Virus record (IMG/VR): IMGVR_UViG_3300019742_000005
Coordinates: 1-45,631 of that record
DNA length: 45,631 nt
From: a virus
Direction: 5' to 3' (one strand)
How positions within the stretch are numbered: the stretch's first letter is position 1; each line of letters begins with the position of its first letter. The notes under the pieces were generated by a model. The model was not told where the DNA came from, did not search any database, and saw nothing but the letters and a program-made list of their open reading frames with translations. The position numbers and the translations under genes were made by a program. Below, one piece after another: positions 32,453 through 38,920 of this stretch.

Positions 32453-34702
32453 ATGAATTTTAAATGGAGTATTAAAGAATTAGATAATATACCTAGACAA
32501 GATATAAAGGTATTTAGCTGTTTCAGTGGAGGTGGAGGGAGTTCACTCGGATATAAATTAAATGGTTACAATGTTTTAGGTAATATAGAAATAGATAAAA
32601 AACAAAACAAAAACTATATAGCTAATCTAAACCCTAAATATAATTATAATATGGACATTAGAGATGTTGTTAAAATGGCTAAGAATAAAGAACTACCTAA
32701 TGAATTATATGAGTTGGATATACTTGACGGAAGTCCACCTTGTTTTGATGGTGATACCCATGTTCTTACCGATAAGGGATATACTAAAATAAAAGATATA
32801 TGTGTTGGTAACAATGTTATTACTCATACTAATACATATAAAAAGGTATTATCCACAATGAACAAAAAAGCTACCGACTATTATGAACTTAAAATTCAAG
32901 GTTCGGAGTTATTAAAGGTTACAAAAGAACATCCTTTTTATGTTAGAACAATGACAAGAAAATATAATAAAGAGTTTAAAAAGGATACAAGATTTTTTAG
33001 TGAGCCATATTGGAAGTCTGTGGAGGCTTTAACAATAACAAAAAATTCTTGCAATTCAATATTATCACAAGACTATGTTGGGGTAGCTATTAACCAAGAA
33101 AGTAGATTACCTGTTTGGGAAGGAGTCACCTATCTTCATCCAACACAAGGTAAAATGGTGAAACTAAAGAAACAAGATATTGATTTTACACAAAAAAGTT
33201 TTTGGTATTTAGTTGGTAGATATTTAGGTGATGGTTGGTTGAGGATGAATGAATATGAAACAAAGAAAAAGAATAGGTATGAAGTCTATATATGTACAGG
33301 AAAACATGAGAAGGATTTATTTATAAAAGAAATGGATAAAAATCAATTCAAATATAATATGTATGAGGAGAGAACCACTTATAGATTTGTAATAAGCTCC
33401 AAAGAATTGACCATATACCTTTCACAATTTGGTAAAGGTGCTGAGGGTAAAAAACTTACATCTGATATAGTAGACCTACCTATAGATTTACAAAAGGAGT
33501 TTTTAAGGGGATATTTAGATGCAGACGGTCATTTTGATAAAAATAAAAATAAACAAACAGTGGTTAGTATATCCAAAGTACTCATATTAGGTATACAGCA
33601 ATGTATATATAAATCGTATAAAGTACCTACTACATTTATGACTAGAGTACCTTTTAAAGAACAACATTATATAGAAGGTAGACCTGTTAATCAAAATATT
33701 TCATACTCAATAGCATTTAATTATAAAACAACAAAACAACAACATAGTTTTTATGAAGATGGGTATATTTGGACACCATATAGAAAAAAAGAACTTATAT
33801 ATAAGGAACTTGATGTATATAATATAAGTGTTGAAAAAGATGAAAGTTATACAGTTAATAACCTAATATGTCATAATTGTTCTACATTTTCAATGTCGGG
33901 TCTTAGAGGAAAGATGTGGGGTAAAGAAAAGAAGTTCAGAGAGGGTCAAAAAGAACAAACATTAGATGATTTATTTTTTATCTTTGGTGATTTATTAAAT
34001 GAACTGAAACCTAAAATAGTAATAGGTGAAAATGTAAAAGGTATAATTCAGGGTTCGGCTAAAGAGAACTATGCAGAACCAATAATTGAAATGTATCAAA
34101 AGATGGGATATAGAGCTAAGTATTTTGTTATAAATTCAAAAAATACAAATGTACCTCAATCAAGAACTAGGGTATTTTTTATAGGTGTAAGAAATGATAT
34201 TTGCACACAAGATGAATTTAATGAGTTAGATAATCTGTTAGTTTTTGATGAGAAAGAAATACCTTTCAGTGAGGTTTCAAAAGTAGCTGATATAAATGAA
34301 AGTGAACTAAAAGAGATAACTAAAGGAACACAACAAAGGTATTTTTGGGATAATAAAATAGATACTGATAGGACTTTTGCTGATACCAATAAAAGAATCT
34401 ATAATAAAAGTAGTAATTTTGGTGATGTTATTATACATAATGATATTCCTTTTCCAACATTAAGGGCAAGTGGTTCATATATGTACCATCATAAACCTTT
34501 TCATATATCTAAAGAGGAATTAATACTTATTCAATCATTTCCTTATGATTATAATTTTATACCAAATACAAATGGAAATGTTCATTATATATTAGGAATG
34601 TCAGTACCTCCATTAATGACTAAAGCTATATCAAATGTTTTAGTGGAATACTTTATAAAAAAGACCATTAAAGTAGATATTATAGATTTAGATGAATTCT
34701 AA
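32453..34702 (+). CDS. Intein-containing cytosine-5 DNA methyltransferase, LDEF tail
   Basis: C5 methyltransferase with motif I VFSCFSGGGGSSLGY, motif IV DGSPP|CSTFSMSG, VI GENVKG, VIII VPQSRTRVFFIG, IX IQSFPYDYNF and X ILGMSVPP. A 379-residue intein (97-475) sits between the second proline and catalytic cysteine. After splicing the enzyme is about 370 aa, a normal length. The motif reads PPCS, not the common PCQ. It is not closely similar to the 24423 enzyme outside motifs, so the same insertion site in both is notable. It ends IIDLDEF. The ribosome binding site is unusually poor. Confidence 0.93.
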   Translation: MNFKWSIKELDNIPRQDIKVFSCFSGGGGSSLGYKLNGYNVLGNIEIDKKQNKNYIANLNPKYNYNMDIRDVVKMAKNKELPNELYELDILDGSPPCFDGDTHVLTDKGYTKIKDICVGNNVITHTNTYKKVLSTMNKKATDYYELKIQGSELLKVTKEHPFYVRTMTRKYNKEFKKDTRFFSEPYWKSVEALTITKNSCNSILSQDYVGVAINQESRLPVWEGVTYLHPTQGKMVKLKKQDIDFTQKSFWYLVGRYLGDGWLRMNEYETKKKNRYEVYICTGKHEKDLFIKEMDKNQFKYNMYEERTTYRFVISSKELTIYLSQFGKGAEGKKLTSDIVDLPIDLQKEFLRGYLDADGHFDKNKNKQTVVSISKVLILGIQQCIYKSYKVPTTFMTRVPFKEQHYIEGRPVNQNISYSIAFNYKTTKQQHSFYEDGYIWTPYRKKELIYKELDVYNISVEKDESYTVNNLICHNCSTFSMSGLRGKMWGKEKKFREGQKEQTLDDLFFIFGDLLNELKPKIVIGENVKGIIQGSAKENYAEPIIEMYQKMGYRAKYFVINSKNTNVPQSRTRVFFIGVRNDICTQDEFNELDNLLVFDEKEIPFSEVSKVADINESELKEITKGTQQRYFWDNKIDTDRTFADTNKRIYNKSSNFGDVIIHNDIPFPTLRASGSYMYHHKPFHISKEELILIQSFPYDYNFIPNTNGNVHYILGMSVPPLMTKAISNVLVEYFIKKTIKVDIIDLDEF
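32741..33877 (+). other. Full-length intein with LAGLIDADG endonuclease (379 aa)
   Basis: Begins CFDGDTHVLTDKGYTKI (block A), block B-type TKEHPFYV, and ends YNISVEKDESYTVNN, LICHN followed by Cys (blocks F and G, His-Asn-Cys intact). The middle has two LAGLIDADG motifs: WYLVGRYLGDGWLR and LRGYLDADGHFDK. The acidic residues needed for cleavage are present, so the intein may still home. The +1 Cys is the methyltransferase nucleophile. Confidence 0.94.
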
Positions 34703-34704
34703 TT

Positions 34705-34712
34705 TATAAATA
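34705..34712 (+). promoter_or_regulatory. T4-type late promoter
   Basis: TATAAATA 3 nt after the methyltransferase stop, in the same TTTATAAATAATCA context as 30969. Confidence 0.65.
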
Positions 34713-34730
34713 ATCACAAAGGAGTTCAAA

Positions 34731-35165
34731 ATGAGTCTATACAAACAAATAGTTCAAGAAAAATTATCAGAAAAATATATAAAAGAGGGTGAGGATGATA
34801 TTAGTAAATTTTTATCACATTCTCTTTATATTATTTCACAAACACATATTTGGCATTGGATGACTAAAAATGGTCAAACCCATGAATCAATAGGTGAATT
34901 TTATAAATCTCTTCAAGATACTATAGATAATACAGCCGAAAGATTTATAGGTAAATATAATCCTAATCAATCGGGTGCTTATACTCATAAGTTAGTATAT
35001 AATTTAGAGAATTCTATAATTTTAGATACGATAGATACTTATGATAATTTAGTGAATGATATAATATCAAGATTTGATAAGATTGATGATGCTTCTATAG
35101 TGGATTCATTGGTAGATATAAAAGAGCTTATAGATACTCTTAGATTTAAATTGAGACTTGGTTAG
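34731..35165 (+). CDS. Dps/ferritin-like phage protein (DUF5856-like, 144 aa)
   Basis: Helical protein with FLSHSLYIISQTHIWHW followed by GQTHESIGEFYKSLQD and IDNTAERFIG. This pattern, H-x2-W-H-W then H-x7-FY-x5-D, resembles a family of ferritin/Dps-like proteins found in T4-like and other large phages. It may bind metal or be a virion-associated protein; function is not established. It has its own late promoter and ends just before the large non-coding region. Confidence 0.6.
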   Translation: MSLYKQIVQEKLSEKYIKEGEDDISKFLSHSLYIISQTHIWHWMTKNGQTHESIGEFYKSLQDTIDNTAERFIGKYNPNQSGAYTHKLVYNLENSIILDTIDTYDNLVNDIISRFDKIDDASIVDSLVDIKELIDTLRFKLRLG

Positions 35166-35189
35166 TTTTAAGTAACTATTAGCTATAAT
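35166..35189 (+). promoter_or_regulatory. Early-type promoter without an obvious gene
   Basis: TTTTAAGTAACTATTAG followed by TATAAT at 35184-35189, overlapping the end of the preceding gene's stop region. No + strand gene starts for more than 600 bp, so it may drive a non-coding RNA or long leader. Confidence 0.5.
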
Positions 35190-35476
35190 ACAACAACTAA
35201 AAAGATTAACTAAAGTGTTTTGTTAGTTTTTCTTTTTAATATCTTTTTTAAATATGAAAGTGGATTTAAAATACATCTATCTTTTTTAATATTTTCATAG
35301 TTAAAACTTTTTTAAAATAATTCTCCATTTAAAGATACCTCCGTTTAACCCCCTTTTACATTTTCATATATAAGTTTAATTCAATTGTCTATAGTTCTAT
35401 TTAATTAAAAAGAATTCTAACTAACATTAAACACTATCTATAGTTTACAGTTGCATAAAACCTAAAATAAAAAAGA
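35190..35476. other. Non-coding stretch with reversed base skew
   Basis: I see no + strand gene from 35190 to 35817. The + strand here is poor in G and relatively rich in C (TTTAACCCCCTTTTACA), opposite to the + strand genes, as if it were formerly or actually transcribed leftwards. On the minus strand, a GGAGG site (complement of 35337-35341) precedes a 20-codon frame at about 35311-35249. Support is too thin to call a gene. Confidence 0.45.
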
Positions 35477-35615
35477 GTATCTACGATGAGAATATATTAA
35501 TTTATAACTTTTAAAATTTATTATTCTTTTTCTTTATTATAAGAGTTTTTATTTACAAATTTCACTTTTTATAAGTTTTTATTATATTTAAACTATTATA
35601 TTCAATCGTAGATAC
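35477..35615 (+). repeat. Dispersed intergenic repeat, copy 5
   Basis: 139 bp. The most complete palindromic version: it starts GTATCTACGAT (35477) and ends ATCGTAGATAC (to 35615), so both termini carry the GTATCTAC inverted repeat. The core is the same as in copies 2 and 4. It lies inside the 652-bp gap; 35616-35785 beyond it holds no gene I can support. Confidence 0.9.
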
Positions 35616-35785
35616 TCTTTATAAATTTCAAATATAAATCATACAATAATCCACATTAACTTAAATTATCTACTATAGTTAATATAATTTAATCACTCAT
35701 AAACCACCCTTAAACCTCTTTAAATTATCTAACCTATACTCATTACTAAACACTCCACAACAAAGCTTTATGCCAACCATAGAAC

Positions 35786-35809
35786 CCTTTTATAAATATA
35801 TCTAAAAGG
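35786..35809 (+). promoter_or_regulatory. T4-type late promoter inside an RBS-masking hairpin
   Basis: CCTTTTA (35786-35792) pairs with TAAAAGG (35803-35809). TATAAATA (35791-35798) begins at the end of the left arm and runs into the loop, and the right arm contains the ribosome binding site for the 35818 gene. Same logic as at 14601-14634, with a shorter stem. Confidence 0.65.
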
Positions 35810-35817
35810 AATTAAAT

Positions 35818-36594
35818 ATGCCAAATAATATCATTAAATCATTTGCTAAAAAATCAAACAAATCTGTCAAAGAGGTTGAAAAACTTTGGGATAAATCCAA
35901 GGGAATAGCTGAGGAAGATGGCCACAAAGAGGAATATGACTATATTGTAGGAATTTTAAAAAGAATGCTTAATTTAAATGAAACTTTATCATTTAGTGAG
36001 TTCGTTTTGGAACAACTACAAATTCAAGAGATAACTACCTCATCATCTATCCCAAGTTCACCCCAATCACTATTCATAAGAGATGACAAAGATAATAATA
36101 TTATAGATGATTATACCGAAAAATTCTTAGTTCTTGAATACTTAAATTCTAATATAATGGATGAAGGAATAACTGATTACTTTGCTAAACAAGGATTAAA
36201 ATTGATTCAAGGTAAAGGATTAGTTAATTATATGGCTCAATTTATGACAAATACGGGTAAGCTTATTCTAGCTAGTCTAAAAGGTGATACCAAAAAAATG
36301 AAAGAAATTCTTAAGAAAGTAAATCAATCCGATGTATTGGACTTTTTATTGAAACTTGATGCAGTTACTTTAGGATTGGTTAGCTCAAAAATTATGTTAA
36401 TTGATAACATAACTGGTTGGGGATTGATGGATAAATTAAAAAATGCCGTTAAATCTGCTGAACAAAAATTGAAAGATTTCTATAAAGCTGTTGGTGATGT
36501 TAAAAAATCTATAGGAGATGTATTAGATGGTTCTAGGCAAAGGGATATGTTAAGGATTGTGGATAAGATTGAGAAAAATATACCTAATATTTAG
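35818..36594 (+). CDS. Late virion or internal-head-like protein (258 aa)
   Basis: The first 55 residues (IIKSFAKKSNKSVKEVEKLW, EEYDYIVGILKRML) match a small helical module (..kk.gks..evE.lWd.ak......Y..i.gilk.ml) that I recognise from many phage virion-type proteins. Next comes LSFSEFVLEQ, which resembles the TFSEY segment at the start of the 36628 and 37792 proteins. The rest is helical with a hydrophobic stretch (VLDFLLKLDAVTLGLVSS). A late promoter hidden in a hairpin is directly upstream, so I infer a structural or packaged protein. Confidence 0.65.
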   Translation: MPNNIIKSFAKKSNKSVKEVEKLWDKSKGIAEEDGHKEEYDYIVGILKRMLNLNETLSFSEFVLEQLQIQEITTSSSIPSSPQSLFIRDDKDNNIIDDYTEKFLVLEYLNSNIMDEGITDYFAKQGLKLIQGKGLVNYMAQFMTNTGKLILASLKGDTKKMKEILKKVNQSDVLDFLLKLDAVTLGLVSSKIMLIDNITGWGLMDKLKNAVKSAEQKLKDFYKAVGDVKKSIGDVLDGSRQRDMLRIVDKIEKNIPNI

Positions 36595-36657
36595 ATATAT
36601 AAATAAATTAAAACAAGGAGAGTAAAAATGAAATTAGATATGACATTTAGTGAGTAT
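36595..36657 (+). repeat. 63-bp direct repeat, copy 1 (promoter, RBS and N-terminus)
   Basis: Repeated at 37758-37821 with very few differences. It covers the late promoter, the AAGGAGAG site and the first ten codons (MKLDMTFSEY). It marks a partial gene duplication or recombination unit. Confidence 0.88.
36598..36605 (+). promoter_or_regulatory. T4-type late promoter
   Basis: TATAAATA 4 nt after the preceding stop, inside the 63-bp repeat; AAGGAG lies downstream of it. Confidence 0.65.
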
Positions 36658-37174
36658 ATGAAGATTAGATGAAACTTATATAAACCTTTTTACTAAAGAG
36701 GATAAGATTAGGTATATTGATAATATATGGGATATGTTACAAAAAACTTATGCTCCTATGGGTGGAATAAAAGGTTCTGGTTTTAATTCTAAGGAAGATT
36801 TAATTAAGAATATAAATATGATTAAATTGTATAGAGAAAAGGGTAAAATACTATGTGGATTTTTGTATAAAGATAGAGGTATGAGAAAAAGAGTTGCTAC
36901 ATTTACAGATGGTTCTAGGGAAGCAATAGTACAATTGAAGAAAATGCTGACAGAGGACTTTAAAAGAAGTATTGTTGAGGTATCACACAATATGCTTAGA
37001 TTTATGGAGAGAAAATTACCTGAAATGATAAAAACTTATGCGATACCGTCTGATAAAGTTCAAGCTATTATAAATAAAGATATTGAAATAGTTGATGAAT
37101 TTAAATATAAAAGAAAAGTGGGAAATGAGTATATTACCAAAATTCTAATAGGTACTGAAAAGAAAATCTACTAA
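36628..37174 (+). pseudogene. Conserved virion-type gene with N-terminal frameshift
   Basis: ATG 36628 (behind a late promoter and AAGGAG) reads MKLDMTFSEYMKIR then stops at 36672. The other frame, open from before this point, continues as LDETYINLFTKEDKIRY, IWDMLQKTYAPMGGIKGSGF and on to 37174. Removing one base near 36660-36663 joins both. The body (IWD.LQ..YAP.GGIKGSGF, KILCGFLYKDRGMRKRV, ATFTDGSREA) resembles a domain frequent in phage virion proteins. The isolated frame from ATG 36734 has no ribosome binding site, so the disrupted full gene is the better description. Confidence 0.6.
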
Positions 37175-37692
37175 CCTAAATAGTTTAAATCACCCTTTAT
37201 TTTCTTTATTATAAAGGGTATACCATCTTCTATTATATTGTTAAATCTATGTCCACCTCTCTTAAAAACCTCTACCTCAGCTTTATCTTTAAATAATTCT
37301 AATGTGTCTTTATATGGTATTAACTCATCATCTATATTTAATAATATACTATGTTGAAACCCTGATATATTATCAAATTTCTTATCAAAAGTAACATTTT
37401 TGGTATTTGTTGATTTAGTATAATCTATCATAGGGTTTATTGACACTAAAGGTATATTATATTCTTTAGCAAAATACTTAGACACAAAACCACCCATACT
37501 AGAGGCTACTATCAAATTTATATCATTGACTTTTAGAAAATTATCAATAGATTTTCCATCAAAATACCCCTCATATATTGTAGGTATATGATAAACTTCA
37601 ACATTTAACTCTTTATTTAACTCATTTTTTAGAATAGTAGGTTTATTTGATTTATGACCTCTATATCCGTTTATATACAATATTTTATACAT
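37171..37692 (-). CDS. YqiA-like alpha/beta hydrolase (173 aa)
   Basis: The only convincing minus-strand gene. Alpha/beta hydrolase of the YqiA/UPF0227 esterase type: ILYINGYRGHKSNK at the N-terminus, nucleophile elbow ASSMGG (Ser65), acid in NIDDELIPY (about 119) and base in KRGGHRFN (about 147). Family members are small esterases of unclear physiological substrate. AAAAGGA lies upstream of ATG 37692. Upstream are both an early-type and a late-type promoter on the minus strand. It converges with the + strand gene and overlaps its stop by 4 nt. It looks like an inserted accessory gene (moron). Confidence 0.85.
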   Translation of the reverse strand: MYKILYINGYRGHKSNKPTILKNELNKELNVEVYHIPTIYEGYFDGKSIDNFLKVNDINLIVASSMGGFVSKYFAKEYNIPLVSINPMIDYTKSTNTKNVTFDKKFDNISGFQHSILLNIDDELIPYKDTLELFKDKAEVEVFKRGGHRFNNIIEDGIPFIIKKIKGDLNYLG

Positions 37693-37711
37693 ATTTGTAT
37701 CCTTTTTATTT

Positions 37712-37719
37712 TATTTATA
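37712..37719 (-). promoter_or_regulatory. T4-type late promoter (minus strand)
   Basis: TATAAATA on the minus strand, 19 nt upstream of the hydrolase ATG. Confidence 0.5.
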
Positions 37720-37723
37720 AGTA

Positions 37724-37751
37724 ATTGTACCAAAATAAAGCTTAAAGTAAA
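37724..37751 (-). promoter_or_regulatory. Early-type promoter (minus strand)
   Basis: On the minus strand, CTTTAAGCTTTATTTTGG is followed by TACAAT (complement of 37724-37729), matching the early-promoter layout. Serves the hydrolase gene. Confidence 0.55.
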
Positions 37752-37757
37752 ATAAAA

Positions 37758-37821
37758 ATATATAAATAGATTAAAACAAGGAGAGTAAAAAATGAAATTA
37801 GATATGACATTTAGTGAGTAT
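37758..37821 (+). repeat. 63-bp direct repeat, copy 2
   Basis: Second copy of 36595-36657 (one A longer before the ATG). It supplies promoter, ribosome binding site and N-terminus of the 37792 gene. Confidence 0.88.
37761..37768 (+). promoter_or_regulatory. T4-type late promoter
   Basis: TATAAATA within the 63-bp repeat, 23 nt upstream of ATG 37792. Confidence 0.65.
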
Positions 37822-38244
37822 TTTAAAAAATCACAAGAGGTTAATGAGGCTAATAAAGGTACTTATAAGGAATTTTTTAAAGGTATGTTAAAAAAATATA
37901 AGATAAAAAGCCCTAGTGAGTTAAGTAAAGAAGATAAGGTTAAGTTCTATGATGAGATTGATGCTGGATGGGATGCTGAGAATGAGACTGATTTAGATGA
38001 GTCTAAATTAAATGAAAAATGGTGGATGAATAAAGAAGTGGCTTCTTACGAATTTAAAAATGCTGATAAGGATTTTTTTGAGATATGGGATGATAAAATG
38101 GTTATAGCTTATCCTAAAAAGGTAGCTCAAAGAGGAATTACATTTAAAACTTTGGATGAGTTGAATAAATATCTAGCTAAATATTTTGATTATTCGGTAA
38201 CGGAAGAAGATTATAAAAAGATACAATCTAAGTTAGGAATATAA
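37792..38244 (+). CDS. Conserved virion-type protein with TFSEY leader (150 aa)
   Basis: The N-terminus MKLDMTFSEYFKKSQE is shared with the 36628 gene and resembles the short capsid-targeting leaders of T4-like internal head proteins (consensus like TF.EF...xE). Next comes a module I know from phage virion-type proteins: YKEFFKGMLKKYKIKSPSE followed by LSKEDKVKFYDEIDAGW. The rest ends in a small alpha/beta-looking domain. Late promoter and strong AAGGAGAG site upstream. Packaging into the head is inferred. Confidence 0.65.
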   Translation: MKLDMTFSEYFKKSQEVNEANKGTYKEFFKGMLKKYKIKSPSELSKEDKVKFYDEIDAGWDAENETDLDESKLNEKWWMNKEVASYEFKNADKDFFEIWDDKMVIAYPKKVAQRGITFKTLDELNKYLAKYFDYSVTEEDYKKIQSKLGI

Positions 38245-38260
38245 GACAAGGAGATTAATA

Positions 38261-38866
38261 TAAATGATTTAAATTTTGTCGATTTTACTAAGCTTAAACT
38301 TGACTTAAATGAAAAGATTACTACAAGTTATAATGATAAGAAGAATATAAAAAATATTCTTGATATTATGGAAAGGGATATTAATAGAGGTTGGGGTGAT
38401 GCTAAACTATTTAAATTCACTAAAAATGAATTAATGGGGCAGCAAACCAAAGACCCTCAAGGAATATATTTTTGGGACTGATTTAGGAAATGTTATTTGG
38501 AGTATTGATAAGGAATTTAGTGGTTTACCTATAATAGAAATTGATGGAGTTAAACAAACAAATCCTGATATTTTGGATACCTTTAAGAAGTATGATTTTG
38601 TTGATAATGAAAAAGCTTTGAAAGAAGTTCAAAAAGAGAGAGAAAGATTTGATAAACCTTTATGGAGGATTATTAAAATGTATGACTTGAAACATGTAGA
38701 AGTTAGAAGTGCTTATGAAAATATTTTTGATGATTATAATCTTATTAGAACATCTAGTGAGGTTACTGAAAATATGATTGAGGATATAGGACTTTTGGAC
38801 GATGTTAAGTCGATTGAGGTTAATTTTATCAAGGGTGCTAATTTGATTAAGATTGAGATGGTTTAA
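38261..38866 (+). pseudogene. Hypothetical late gene with a frameshift and no standard start
   Basis: AAGGAG (38249-38254) is followed at normal spacing by ATA 38261, in frame with NDLNFVDFTKLKLDLNEK and on to IYFWD-stop at 38481. In the other frame, FGTDLGNVIWSIDKEF continues to 38866. Deleting one T from the TTTTT at about 38469-38473 joins them (IYF-GTDLGNV). The start codon would be ATA, perhaps a changed ATG. The protein, about 200 residues if repaired, is unrecognised. The last 97 codons alone (ATG 38573) have no ribosome binding site. A terminator follows directly. Confidence 0.55.
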
Positions 38867-38893
38867 GAACTCCCTAAAGGAGTTCTTTTTAAT
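38865..38893 (+). terminator. Rho-independent terminator
   Basis: AAGAACTCC (38865-38873) pairs with GGAGTTCTT (38879-38887), 9 bp with a 5-nt loop, followed by a T-run. It overlaps the stop of the preceding gene and closes the late virion operon. Confidence 0.8.
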
Positions 38894-38894
38894 T

Positions 38895-38902
38895 TATAAA
38901 TA
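38895..38902 (+). promoter_or_regulatory. T4-type late promoter
   Basis: TATAAATA directly after the terminator; drives the terminase-paralogue, HNH and terminase operon. Confidence 0.65.
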
Positions 38903-38920
38903 ATATAAAAAGGAGCTAAC

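Noticed and set aside
35249-35311. 20-aa minus-strand peptide with a GGAGG site
   Set aside because: The site is good and spacing acceptable, but the peptide is short, unconserved to my eye and lacks a convincing promoter nearby.
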